64,000 nucleotides of DNA from Geothrix limicola (lineage in GTDB: Bacteria; Acidobacteriota; Holophagae; Holophagales; Holophagaceae). Both the position numbers and the translations under genes were made by a program. A model generated the notes under the pieces. It worked only from the letters and a program-made list of their open reading frames with translations, had not been told where the DNA came from and ran no database searches. The stretch spans positions 372,001 through 436,000 of the forward strand of contig NZ_BSDE01000003.1 of the NCBI RefSeq assembly GCF_030268085.1. Reading direction: 5' to 3'. Positions within the stretch are counted from its first letter, which is position 1. Each line of letters starts with the position of its first letter. Shown in pieces: positions 51,166 to 59,470 of this stretch.

Positions 51166-51522
51166 ATGATCCCGGTGCTCCTTCTCGCCGTCCCTGTCGC
51201 TGCCGCGGCTCCGATGCCCGACGTTCAGACGAGCGAGGCCCAGAAGATCGAGACGCTGATCCAGGCCGTGGCCAGCCTGCAGGGCGCCGTGTTCATCCGC
51301 AACGGCACGCAGCACAGCCCAAAGGAGGCCGCCGACCACCTCCGCCTGAAGTGGAAGAATGCCGGCAGCCGCGTGAAGACGGCCCCGGACTTCATCCGCC
51401 TCTGCGCGAGCGAAAGCTCTATGAGCGGTCGTCCCTATGAGATCCGGCTGAAGGATGGCCGCACGGTGCTTTCGCGGGATTGGTTGTGGACCGAGCTGAA
51501 GCGGATGGAGGCCGGGCGCTAG
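51166..51522 (+). CDS. DUF5329 family secreted protein
   Basis: A 118-residue protein with a signal peptide (MIPVLLLAVPVAAAAP). The mature part has IETLIQAVASLQGAVFIRNGTQHSPKEAADHLRLKW and FIRLCASESSMSGRPYEIRL, matching DUF5329. Function unknown. It starts 50 bases after the metallopeptidase gene. The longer frame upstream starts at an unsupported TTG. Confidence 0.75.
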   Translation: MIPVLLLAVPVAAAAPMPDVQTSEAQKIETLIQAVASLQGAVFIRNGTQHSPKEAADHLRLKWKNAGSRVKTAPDFIRLCASESSMSGRPYEIRLKDGRTVLSRDWLWTELKRMEAGR

Positions 51523-51532
51523 GATCCGGTGG

Positions 51533-52939
51533 CTACCGGGAATTCGACCCGAGGCCCACGACAAAATCCGCCACCCGCTGGATCGCCGACGGGGCAAGCG
51601 TTTCCTCCAGGCTGTCGTACTCGTCCTCGCGGCCGGTCTTGGCGGTCTGGAAGAGGTGGTTGAGGGAGGGCAGTAGCGCGGATTCCACCCGGGCGTTGCC
51701 TCCTGCCTTCAGAGCCGCGAGGATGCCCTGGAGGTGCTCCGGGGGCACCTGGTGGTCCAGGCTGCCGTTGAGGGCCAGCACAGGGCAGCGCACGGCCCGC
51801 CACTGGGCCGGGATGTCGGAAAGCAGGGAGGCGCGCAGGGCGGGCTCCTCGGCGGCGTCCAGGGAAAGGGTGCCTTCGTTCATGTGGCGCTTTTCGATGA
51901 GGGCCTTGAGCTCCGGAGACAGGCCCTTCTGCAGGGCCCTGAGGGCGGCGAGGCGGGTCGGCACGTCCGCCTGGGCGAGGATGGTGCCGTAGTACTGGCG
52001 CACATAGCCCATGAGCTGGTCCACCTCCGCGGGGCTCGCACCCTGGTCCTTCGCGTAGACACGGTCCTGCACGAGGATGCTGTCGAGGCCCGACAGTCCG
52101 ATGCCGGCCATGGAGATCACGAAATCCACTTGATCGGGATGCGCGGCTGCGACGGTCGCGGCGAGCCCGGAGCCTTCGCTGTGTCCGAGGAGGCCGATGC
52201 GGCGGAAGGCGTGGCGGGCCCTGAGGGTCCGCACGACGGCGGCCGCGTCGGAGATCAGCTGGGTGTCCGTGTGCTGGTAGTAGTTGCCCGTGGATCGGCC
52301 CACGCCGCGCTTGTCGTAGCGCAGCACCGCGAGGCCCCGGCGGGCCAGCTGGTCGGCCAGCACGGCGAAGGGCTGGTGGCCGCCCCCGTCTTCATCGCGG
52401 TTGCCGGGGCCGCTCCCCCCGATCAGCACCACCACGTCGGGCTGGGCCGAGCCCTTCGGCAAGGTGAGAGTGGCGCCCAGGAAGATGCCGTCCGGGGTGC
52501 GGATGGCGAGGGGCTGATCCTCGTAGGGGAAGGGCGGCTTGGGGGTCTGGGGGCGCAGCGGCCGTGGGAAGGCCGCCGTGGCGCGCAGTTCGAAGGGCAG
52601 CTTGTCCCCGCCCTGCCGCCATTCGCCGTGGAAGTGGTCCTGGGTCCAGGTCAGCTGGAGCGTGGCATGGGTGAAGTCCAGCAGCACCGTGTTCCCTTCT
52701 TCCCGGGCGCTGGCGACGGGGATGTCGACGGCCCCCCGGCCCGGGCTGGCCAGGCTGGCCCAGGCCGACCCGTCCGCCCGCCTGAACAGCTCCACGCCGG
52801 TCTGGATGGTGCGGCCGTTGGGAAGGGTCAGGTTGCCCAGCCACCGGCCTGGGTGATCGGCCAGCACGCCGCCCTGGGCCATTACGGAAAGAGCGAGTCC
52901 GGCGAGGACGGTTCGGGGCTTGAGGAAAGAAGGACGCAT
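51533..52939 (-). CDS. secreted alpha/beta-hydrolase (serine aminopeptidase-like)
   Basis: A 468-residue exported enzyme. GGGAG precedes the ATG; a signal peptide is followed by a beta-rich N-terminal domain (to about 125). The hydrolase domain has GGSGPGNRDEDGG, GLAVLRYDKRGVGRS, the nucleophile elbow GHSEGS, the acid in GSLDHQVP and His in LPSLNHLFQ. Such two-domain proteins resemble YfhR/dienelactone-hydrolase-like esterases. The substrate is probably an ester or acyl-peptide in the periplasm. It converges with the DUF5329 gene, with ten bases between the stops. Confidence 0.85.
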   Translation of the reverse strand: MRPSFLKPRTVLAGLALSVMAQGGVLADHPGRWLGNLTLPNGRTIQTGVELFRRADGSAWASLASPGRGAVDIPVASAREEGNTVLLDFTHATLQLTWTQDHFHGEWRQGGDKLPFELRATAAFPRPLRPQTPKPPFPYEDQPLAIRTPDGIFLGATLTLPKGSAQPDVVVLIGGSGPGNRDEDGGGHQPFAVLADQLARRGLAVLRYDKRGVGRSTGNYYQHTDTQLISDAAAVVRTLRARHAFRRIGLLGHSEGSGLAATVAAAHPDQVDFVISMAGIGLSGLDSILVQDRVYAKDQGASPAEVDQLMGYVRQYYGTILAQADVPTRLAALRALQKGLSPELKALIEKRHMNEGTLSLDAAEEPALRASLLSDIPAQWRAVRCPVLALNGSLDHQVPPEHLQGILAALKAGGNARVESALLPSLNHLFQTAKTGREDEYDSLEETLAPSAIQRVADFVVGLGSNSR

Positions 52940-53072
52940 GGGGCTCCCACAGGCGATGGAAGGGGCGTTGGAGATGAGGCGTCGGAATTGCCGCACAGGG
53001 CTGCGCCCAGCGGGACCGCGTCGTCGGTCGTCGCAGAAGGGTCGCCGTAAAGCGGAGCCTCAGGCAAAAGGA

Positions 53073-53107
53073 AAGGCGGGGACCCTTCCAGGAAGGAGCC
53101 CCGCCTT
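53073..53107 (-). terminator. hairpin behind the M56 gene
   Basis: Arms AAGGCGGGG / CCCCGCCTT enclose an inner TTCC/GGAA stem. It lies 18 bases after the stop of the minus-strand M56 gene and very probably ends that operon. Confidence 0.65.
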
Positions 53108-53124
53108 CAGGTCGTCCGAAGGTT

Positions 53125-55218
53125 TCAGCGCTCGGGTGCGGGAGGTGGCGGTGGGGGCGGCGGCACGGCCGTGGGAGGCGCGGGCGGCGCAGGGGGAGCC
53201 GGCGGGGCCGGGGGCGCATCGGGACCTTCCAGGGACGGCGGAGGCGGCGGAACCGGGGGATGGACCGAACGCGGAGGTGCCGGGGGCCGCGGCGTCCTGG
53301 GGGTCTTCGGCGTCTTGGAGGGCGAGGCCGCTTCCTTCTTCAGCTGGTCCAGGCGGCTCTGGAGCGCCTTCATCTCGGCCTGGATTGCCTCCATCTCAGC
53401 CTTGGGATCGTCCTCGTCATGGACGAAGGTGCGGACGTGCATGCGAGGCACGTGGACGGGCGGGACATGGATGGGCGGGATGTGGAGATCCTTCTCGATC
53501 TCGATGTCCAGCGGTCCTTCGCTCCGGTGCTCGAGCATGGTCCATTCACCGGGTTCGCCGTGTTTGCGTCGGACTTCCATGCGGACCTGGCGGCTTTCCT
53601 TCTTGGCCTGCTCGATGAGGGCCTTCAGCTCGGGATCATTTTTGAGCCGCTCCCCCTCGGCCCTGAGCTTGGCGCCCTCGGCCTTGAGGTGCTCGGCTTC
53701 GGCCTGGATCTTCGCCTTCTCTTCGGGGCTCATGTTGGCGCCGCGGGTTTCCAGATCTTTCGTCATGGCCTCGAATTCGCGGGCGTGGGCCTCCATCTCC
53801 CGGGCATGGGCTTCCATGTCGCGGGCGCGGTCCTCCATGTGCCGCGTGCGGAACTCCACGACGCGCTCACGCTCATGGCCCGGACGGCGCTGCTTGATGC
53901 TCTTCACGACGCCGCGCAGCCAGTCCTTCCCGTCCTGATCGAGGGCCTGCTCCTTGCCATTCACGGTGTAGGTGGCCTTGTCCTTCGTGGCCGCATAGGC
54001 GCGGGCCTTGCCGTCCTTCTGCTCCTCCACGCGGAAGGTGCCACTCGCCACCGTCACGGGTTCGGGGGCTTCGGCATTGAGCTTGACGTCGCCCTGGATC
54101 TTCACGGTGAGCTTGCGCTGTTCGTCGGAGGCGGGCGCCTTCGGATCGGCCTTGGGGGCGGGATCCTTCGGCTTGTCCTGCATGGCGACGCCGGCTGCGC
54201 CGAGGAGGGAGGCCGCCAGGACGGCCAGGGCGGTGACCCGCGCGCCGCTGGTGATGGGCAGGGCGGGGTGGAGCAGGTGGCGGACGCGATGCATGAGGGA
54301 ACCTCCGTTGGCGGCCAGGGCCAGATGGTTGGGAGCAGGGGTGAGGGGCTCGCGCAGGGCCTCAAGGTCCGTGAGGGCGCGGGCCAGGATCAGGGGATCG
54401 CCGCAGAGGTCGGCCGCCACGTCGTCGCAGCAGAGCTCGCGCTCGGCGCGGATGCGGGCCGACAGCCACCAGATGGCGGGATGGTAGAAGAGCAGCACTT
54501 CGACGAGGGACTGCAGCAGGTTCACGGCGAAATCCCCGCGGCGGATGTGGGCCAGCTCGTGGGCGAGGATGGCCTCCAGTTGCAGGGGCGACAGGCCCGA
54601 TAGCGCGCAGGCCGGCAGCAGGATCACGGGCCGCAGCCAGCCCAGGGCCGTGGGAACTTCCACCGCCGCGGACTGCAGCAGGCGCACGGTGCGCGACAGC
54701 TTCAGCTCCCGGCAGAGGCGGGACAGCACCAGGTGCCATTCGGCGGGCACGGGCAGGGCGCTGCGGCGGCGCAGCCGCTGTACGCGGACCCAGCCGCCGA
54801 GGAAGCGGCCCGACAGCAGCAGCACGCCCAGGGCCCATCCACCCAGCAGCCAGGGCAGGGCGGGATCCAGCTTGGCCTTCAGGCGTTGGGTCAGGGCCAG
54901 GTTGGGGGTTGGGGCCGGCGCCGCGGCGACGGCTGCCGGAGCCGTCTCCACGCTCAGGGAGAGCGCCCCCACGGGAGCCGGGGCCTGCCGCTGGAGGGTG
55001 AGGAAGGTGATGGCCGGGGCGGCCACCATGAGCACGAGGAAGGCGCAGGCCATGCCGTAGCGCGCCTTGGGGTTGGCCCGTCGGAGCAGGGTCAGCGCCA
55101 GCCAGGCCAGCAGGCCCAGGGCCGTGCCCTGCCACAGGAAATGGAGGAGGCTCCAGCCCAGGGCCTGGGACGCCGGGTGGGCGACGGCCTGCTGGACGAG
55201 CGACAGGAACGGGTTCAT
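53125..55218 (-). CDS. M56-family (BlaR1-like) membrane metallopeptidase with coiled-coil tail
   Basis: A 697-residue protein. Residues 1-330 are the M56 domain: four or so membrane helices, the zinc motif LAHELAHIRRGD and the following Glu in RAERELCCDD. A fourth or fifth helix lies near 325 (VTALAVLAASLLGAAGVAMQ). The remaining 350 residues are outside: a long charged coiled coil with heptads such as AHAREMEAHAREFEA, a run of HxPP-type repeats (IPPIHVPPVHVPRMHV), then a proline-rich end. BlaR1 instead carries a penicillin-binding sensor; none is seen here. By family, activation leads to cleavage of the BlaI repressor encoded by the overlapping gene. Confidence 0.88.
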   Translation of the reverse strand: MNPFLSLVQQAVAHPASQALGWSLLHFLWQGTALGLLAWLALTLLRRANPKARYGMACAFLVLMVAAPAITFLTLQRQAPAPVGALSLSVETAPAAVAAAPAPTPNLALTQRLKAKLDPALPWLLGGWALGVLLLSGRFLGGWVRVQRLRRRSALPVPAEWHLVLSRLCRELKLSRTVRLLQSAAVEVPTALGWLRPVILLPACALSGLSPLQLEAILAHELAHIRRGDFAVNLLQSLVEVLLFYHPAIWWLSARIRAERELCCDDVAADLCGDPLILARALTDLEALREPLTPAPNHLALAANGGSLMHRVRHLLHPALPITSGARVTALAVLAASLLGAAGVAMQDKPKDPAPKADPKAPASDEQRKLTVKIQGDVKLNAEAPEPVTVASGTFRVEEQKDGKARAYAATKDKATYTVNGKEQALDQDGKDWLRGVVKSIKQRRPGHERERVVEFRTRHMEDRARDMEAHAREMEAHAREFEAMTKDLETRGANMSPEEKAKIQAEAEHLKAEGAKLRAEGERLKNDPELKALIEQAKKESRQVRMEVRRKHGEPGEWTMLEHRSEGPLDIEIEKDLHIPPIHVPPVHVPRMHVRTFVHDEDDPKAEMEAIQAEMKALQSRLDQLKKEAASPSKTPKTPRTPRPPAPPRSVHPPVPPPPPSLEGPDAPPAPPAPPAPPAPPTAVPPPPPPPPAPER

Positions 55219-55598
55219 CGCTTCCTCCCTTCCGCGTGATCGAGCATTTTCCGGATTTCCGCCAGTTCCTCGTGGCTGGCCTTGCGGGTGGCCAGGGCCT
55301 GCATTACCAGGTTCAACGAGGACCCCCCGAAGGCCTTGTCCAGCAGGTCATCCAGCAGGTGCCGCTGGGTCTGGGTCTGCGTCTGCGTGGTGGAGAAGGT
55401 ATGCACCCGGTCCGTCACGTCCCGCTGCACCAGGCCCTTCTCGTGCATGATCTGCAGCATTTTGAGCACGGTCGTGTAGCCCAGCTCCCGCTCTTCGGAC
55501 ATGACCTCGAAGACCTGGCGCACGGTGCTGGGCCCCCGCTCCCAGAGCACCCGCAGGATGGCGAGCTCGGCGTCGGTGGGTCGGACGACTGGGGGCAT
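55215..55598 (-). CDS. BlaI/MecI/CopY-family repressor
   Basis: A 127-residue winged-helix repressor. The family signature PTDAELAILRVLWERGPSTVRQVFEVM and YTTVLKMLQIMHEKGLVQRD is clear, followed by the dimer region. GGAG lies nine bases before the ATG; the longer frame is not used. Its stop overlaps the M56 start (ATGA). Two matched operators overlap its promoter, so it represses its own operon and is relieved when the M56 protease acts. Confidence 0.93.
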   Translation of the reverse strand: MPPVVRPTDAELAILRVLWERGPSTVRQVFEVMSEERELGYTTVLKMLQIMHEKGLVQRDVTDRVHTFSTTQTQTQTQRHLLDDLLDKAFGGSSLNLVMQALATRKASHEELAEIRKMLDHAEGRKR

Positions 55599-55627
55599 GG
55601 TGTTGTCTCCAGAGGAGGGGTGCCGAA

Positions 55628-55655
55628 AAGATACGACAGGTTTCGTAGTCGTCAA
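55628..55655 (-). promoter_or_regulatory. sigma-70-type promoter of the blaI-M56 operon
   Basis: On the minus strand TTGACG (55650-55655) and TATCTT (55628-55633) are 16 bases apart, close to the vegetative consensus. The expected start is about 23 bases before the repressor ATG. Confidence 0.6.
55632..55647. promoter_or_regulatory. BlaI-type operator 1
   Basis: Inverted repeat TACGA-N6-TCGTA. It lies between the -35 and -10 elements of the operon promoter and overlaps the latter. Confidence 0.65.
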
Positions 55656-55669
55656 CGAAAATCTTCGTA
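55654..55669. promoter_or_regulatory. BlaI-type operator 2
   Basis: Inverted repeat AACGA-N6-TCGTA with the core ACGA-N6-TCGT the same as operator 1. The two centres are 22 bases apart, two helical turns, so two dimers can bind on one face of the DNA. Confidence 0.65.
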
Positions 55670-56063
55670 ATCGGTTTAGTCGCCCGGGCTGATGTCGGGT
55701 GCGGAATGAACTGAAATTCCACGGAATGAACTGAAAATACGAGTATTGAAATTGTATGTGCTGCATCAATGTGGTTTACGATTGAACCACCATGCGGTGG
55801 CCGGTGTACCTGTGCGCTCCTGATTCAGGTCCGATCTGAGGCCAGGCTAGATGTCGTTGCCGGCTCTGCTGATCCCCGGGGGAGCTATCATCTGACCCTT
55901 GACTGGACCAGGGGTGAAGGAATTTTTTGAGGTGCCAAATTGGCACCTCAAGTCTCCGGGTAGGAATAGAAGAAGGGCCGAGACGAGCCGCCGCAGATAT
56001 CCGACCCCCTGCTTCCGTTCATGAGGGGTGCGATTCGGCTGGGCTTGGGATCACGTTCAGCAC
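55670..56063. other. intergenic boundary between core genes and efflux cluster
   Basis: No gene is supported in these 394 bases. They separate the blaI operon from the end of the TolC-like gene. A 25-base perfect palindrome lies at 55927-55951. The composition changes around here to lower GC. Confidence 0.5.
55927..55951. repeat. perfect 25-bp palindrome
   Basis: Twelve-base arms TTGAGGTGCCAA / TTGGCACCTCAA meet around a single A. A T-run precedes it on the plus strand and no T-run follows on either strand, so it is not a normal terminator. It may be an operator, a cruciform-forming site or an insertion boundary. Confidence 0.6.
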
Positions 56064-57554
56064 CTAGGGGATCATCCTGGCTGCGACAGAGGTGTTTGAT
56101 GGCAATGCCTTGGGTGCACCTGGGGCATCCCAGCCGCCACCAAGTGCCCTGTAGGCGGCTACGGCTGCGCGGGCTGATTCCGTTTGTGCCTGCGCTTGTG
56201 CATCGGAGGCACGCAGCACGTTTTCGTCAGCCTGCAGGACTTCGATCAGGCTGACGACGCCCTTTTGATAGGCTGCAAACGCAGCTGCTCGCGCCCGGCT
56301 GAGCGAATCCACACCCTGGACGAGCACGGCTGCCTGCTCTTCGCGCTTCACCAGCGCCGAGAAGGCGTTTTCCACGTCCTCCGTGGCGTGCAGAGCGGCC
56401 AGCCGGTAGGCAGCCAGCAACTCGGCTTCCCGGCCCTTTGCGGCGTCGATCTGCGCATTGATGCGCCCGAAATCAAACAGGCGCCAGCGCAGACCCAATA
56501 TTCCAGCGGATTGCCTGGCACCATTTGAGAACAGGTTGCCGCTGGACACCGACGTCGCGCCGCCGATCAGTCCGCTCAGGGAAAATTTGGGATAGTACTC
56601 AGCGACGGCCACCCCAATACGGGCATGTGACGCGGCGAGGAGGCGCTCAGCTGCGATCAGGTCTGGCCTTCGCCGGAGTAATTCACTGGGCGACTCTGTC
56701 CCTACGATCTGCGGCGCGGCGGGGATGCTTCCTGTATCAGCCAGTTCAGCCCGATGCGTGCCGGGCGCCGAACCCAATATCACATCCAGAGCGTTCATGG
56801 CCACGTCCAGACCCGCCTCAAGGACCGGTATCGATGCTCGAACCTGGGCCAGGGCACCCTCGACCTGCCTCACTTGAAGTTCGGCAACCAACCCCTTGCC
56901 ATATAGAAGATTGACGAGCGAAAGCAATTCCTCTTGCGTGTGCACCTGTCTCTGGGCCACCCCAAGACGTGTCTGCAATCCACGGATGCTGATGTAGATG
57001 TCGGCGGTTTGGGCAGCCACAGCCAGTCGCGTAGCCACTACTCCGGCTTCTGAAGCCTGATAATCCGCGAAGGCCGCTTCCCGGCCGTGACGCAGGCCAC
57101 CGAATAGATCGAGTTCCCAACTCGCGCTGAGATTCGCTTCATAGGCCTTGCCGTACCGGTCGAAACCCGGCACCGAATTCAAGACTCGCCCCAAGGGCGT
57201 CTCGACGGATTGGTAGGCTCTGGCCGCTTGACCGCCGACCATTCCGAAAGGCAGCAACGCGGCATTAGCCGCACCAAGTCCGGCGCGCGCTTGGGTGACC
57301 CGAGCGGATGCCTGCGCCAGATCCAGATTCTGCTCCAGGGCAAGCTGAACGAATCGGCTCAGCTTTGGATCACCGAAACCTGTCCACCATGCAAGGAAAT
57401 CTCCATGGGCAGTGGCATGCCGCTGGTCCACAGCCGCCTGACCCAGAAACCGGTCTGGCATGGAGACACGCGGTCCGATGTTGTCGGAACCAGCTACGGT
57501 TGCCGCCGAAAGGCTGGCAACAAGGAGGGGAGCAAGGATGTGTTTTGAGGGCAT
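56064..57554 (-). CDS. TolC/OprM-like outer membrane efflux protein
   Basis: A 496-residue exported protein of the NodT/OprM family. A signal peptide is seen without the usual lipobox Cys. Two repeats carry the family features: DPKLSRFVQLALEQNLDLAQASARVTQARAG, DLFGGLRHGREAAFADYQAS, then RRRPDLIAAERLLAASHARIGVAVAEYYPKFSLSG. By family it forms the trimeric channel of a tripartite pump. It diverges from tetR across a region with one copy of the 24-base operator. Confidence 0.92.
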   Translation of the reverse strand: MPSKHILAPLLVASLSAATVAGSDNIGPRVSMPDRFLGQAAVDQRHATAHGDFLAWWTGFGDPKLSRFVQLALEQNLDLAQASARVTQARAGLGAANAALLPFGMVGGQAARAYQSVETPLGRVLNSVPGFDRYGKAYEANLSASWELDLFGGLRHGREAAFADYQASEAGVVATRLAVAAQTADIYISIRGLQTRLGVAQRQVHTQEELLSLVNLLYGKGLVAELQVRQVEGALAQVRASIPVLEAGLDVAMNALDVILGSAPGTHRAELADTGSIPAAPQIVGTESPSELLRRRPDLIAAERLLAASHARIGVAVAEYYPKFSLSGLIGGATSVSSGNLFSNGARQSAGILGLRWRLFDFGRINAQIDAAKGREAELLAAYRLAALHATEDVENAFSALVKREEQAAVLVQGVDSLSRARAAAFAAYQKGVVSLIEVLQADENVLRASDAQAQAQTESARAAVAAYRALGGGWDAPGAPKALPSNTSVAARMIP

Positions 57555-57587
57555 GGGGTTCTCTCGAGAAAGGAGAAAGGCACGGTG

Positions 57588-57611
57588 GTGACCATATCAC
57601 CAAATGGTCAC
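57588..57611. promoter_or_regulatory. TetR operator, copy 1
   Basis: GTGACC-N12-GGTCAC, with the inner bases ATATCACCAAAT. It lies between the divergent starts of the outer membrane gene and tetR. The second copy at 58284 has the same arms and spacing. Confidence 0.7.
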
Positions 57612-57650
57612 TCGTTGTCCTTCTTTTTTGTTGAGAGTAGGCTTGGTCAT

Positions 57651-58268
57651 ATGAAGACGCCCCCCCCCTATCCCGTTTCGGGCCGTGGCCCAGCTGATCA
57701 CGAGGTCCGGGATCAAATCGTTGCAGCGGCCACCGAGCACTTCAGCCGATACGGCTACGAGAAAACGACCGTCTCGGATCTCGCCAAGGCTGTTGGATAC
57801 TCTAAAGCTTACATCTACAAATTTTTTGCATCCAAGCAGGTCATTGGAGAGATGATCTGTGCAGCCTGCCTGCAGGAGATCGAAGCTGAAGTCGGGGCGG
57901 CCATTGACGGAGTGGACCGGCCGCCTGAGAAGCTGCGGCGGATGTTCAAAGCGATCGTCGAGGCAAGCCTCCGCCTGTTCTTTCAGGATCGAAAGCTCTA
58001 TGAAATTGCCGCTTCAGCTGCCACTGAGCGCTGGCAAACAGCACTCGCCTATGAGGGGCGAATTCAGAAACTGCTACAAGGAGTCTTAGAGGAAGGGCGG
58101 CAGAGTGGGGACTTTGAACGGAAAACGCCCCTAGATGAAACCACGATGGCCATCTATCTGGTCATTCGCCAGTATCTTAACCCACTGCTTTTACAACATA
58201 ACCTCGACTTCGCCGAGGAAGCACCGGCTCGGCTCGCTGGCTTGGTGCTCCGGAGTTTGTCGCCGTGA
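57651..58268 (+). CDS. TetR-family regulator
   Basis: A 205-residue repressor. The helix-turn-helix spans about residues 20-65: IVAAATEHFSRYGYEKTTVSDLAKAVGYSKAYIYKFFASKQ. The rest is a helical ligand-binding domain. The start chosen is the ATG after TTGGTCAT; the ribosome site is weak, and a frame from 57585 would run through the operator. Flanking operators suggest that it controls itself, the outer membrane gene and the pump genes. Confidence 0.9.
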   Translation: MKTPPPYPVSGRGPADHEVRDQIVAAATEHFSRYGYEKTTVSDLAKAVGYSKAYIYKFFASKQVIGEMICAACLQEIEAEVGAAIDGVDRPPEKLRRMFKAIVEASLRLFFQDRKLYEIAASAATERWQTALAYEGRIQKLLQGVLEEGRQSGDFERKTPLDETTMAIYLVIRQYLNPLLLQHNLDFAEEAPARLAGLVLRSLSP

Positions 58269-58283
58269 TGAAAAGAATTTGAA

Positions 58284-58307
58284 GTGACCATTGACCAAAT
58301 TGGTCAC
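58284..58307. promoter_or_regulatory. TetR operator, copy 2
   Basis: GTGACC-N12-GGTCAC, inner bases ATTGACCAAATT, with A and T extending each arm by one base. It lies 16 bases after tetR and 45 bases before the adaptor gene, so pump transcription is probably controlled from here. Confidence 0.7.
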
Positions 58308-58351
58308 TAGTGCCAGCATGAACGTCCCGACAACTTCCTCGAGGGACCTTC

Positions 58352-59470
58352 ATGCTCAGACCACGCCTCTCACCATCAACTGTCCTCACGTGGCTCTTGC
58401 CGCTTGCTCTCCTCGCTTGCGGGCACGAAGGGGGAGTCGATCCTCGCACCCAGGCCCCGCTGGTCCGTGCCGTGGCCGTTCAAGGGGCAGCCTCCGGCTC
58501 GCGCATCTTTACGGGAACCGTAGCCGCGCGGGTTCAGAGCGACCTGGGGTTTCGCGTCCCCGGCAAGGTGCTGGAGCGACTCGTTGATGCGGGGCAGACG
58601 GTCAAGCGCGGCCAGCCCCTCATGCGCATCGACCCAGTTGATCTGAAGCTCGCTGCTCGCGCGCAGCAGGAAGCGGTTGCCGCCGCCCGGGCGCGAGCAC
58701 AGCAGACCGCGGAAGACGAAGCCCGCTACCGCGATTTGCGTGGAACAGGTGCCATCTCCGCGTCGGCCTATGACCAGATCAAGGCTGGGGCGGATATGGC
58801 GAAAGCGCAGCTCAGTTCCGCCGAGGCCCAAGCTGATGCCGCCCGCAATGCCAGCCTCTATGCGGAGCTGGTGGCCGATGGTGATGGGGTGGTCATGGAA
58901 ACCCTGGCCGAGCCTGGCCAGGTGGTCGGCGCTGGACAGATCGTGGTGCGCTTGGCCCACGCGGGCCAACGCGAAGCCGTCATTCAGTTGCCGGAAACCT
59001 TGCGTCCCGCCGTCGGGTCCTCCGGACGTGCCACGCTCTTCGGCAAAGAAAGCGTTACGGTTCAGGCCAAACTTAGGCAGCTCTCGGGGGCGGCAGATCG
59101 ACTGACCCGCACCTTCGAGGCGCGGTATGTGCTTGAGGGCGACCTGGCAAATGCACCGTTGGGAACCACGGTCAGCGTCCAGATCGCGGACGGCCGTTCC
59201 TCGGCCCAAGGCGGATTGCTGGTGCCGATCGGCTCCGTGTTCGACGGCGGCAAGGGTCCAGGTGTATGGGTCATTAGTGGTGAGCCGACCAAGGTCTCCT
59301 GGCGGCCAGTCGCCATCCAGTCTCTAGACGACAATGCCGCCTACATCGTTGGACAGGTGAAGCAAGGCGACCAGATCGTCGCACTGGGGGCCCATCTGCT
59401 GCATGAAGGCGAACGGGTTCGGATCGCCGGGCAGACAGTCGCTTCCGCAGCCCAGGGAGTGCACCCGTGA
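58352..59470 (+). CDS. RND efflux periplasmic adaptor lipoprotein
   Basis: A 372-residue adaptor of the HlyD/AcrA type. The lipobox LLACG gives Cys23. The barrel-sandwich part (VQSDLGFRVPGKVLERLVDAGQTVKRGQPLMRID), a helical hairpin of Ala/Gln-rich sequence and a beta-barrel follow. By family it joins the inner-membrane pump to the outer channel. GAGGGA precedes the ATG. The pump gene overlaps its stop (GTGA). Confidence 0.92.
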   Translation: MLRPRLSPSTVLTWLLPLALLACGHEGGVDPRTQAPLVRAVAVQGAASGSRIFTGTVAARVQSDLGFRVPGKVLERLVDAGQTVKRGQPLMRIDPVDLKLAARAQQEAVAAARARAQQTAEDEARYRDLRGTGAISASAYDQIKAGADMAKAQLSSAEAQADAARNASLYAELVADGDGVVMETLAEPGQVVGAGQIVVRLAHAGQREAVIQLPETLRPAVGSSGRATLFGKESVTVQAKLRQLSGAADRLTRTFEARYVLEGDLANAPLGTTVSVQIADGRSSAQGGLLVPIGSVFDGGKGPGVWVISGEPTKVSWRPVAIQSLDDNAAYIVGQVKQGDQIVALGAHLLHEGERVRIAGQTVASAAQGVHP

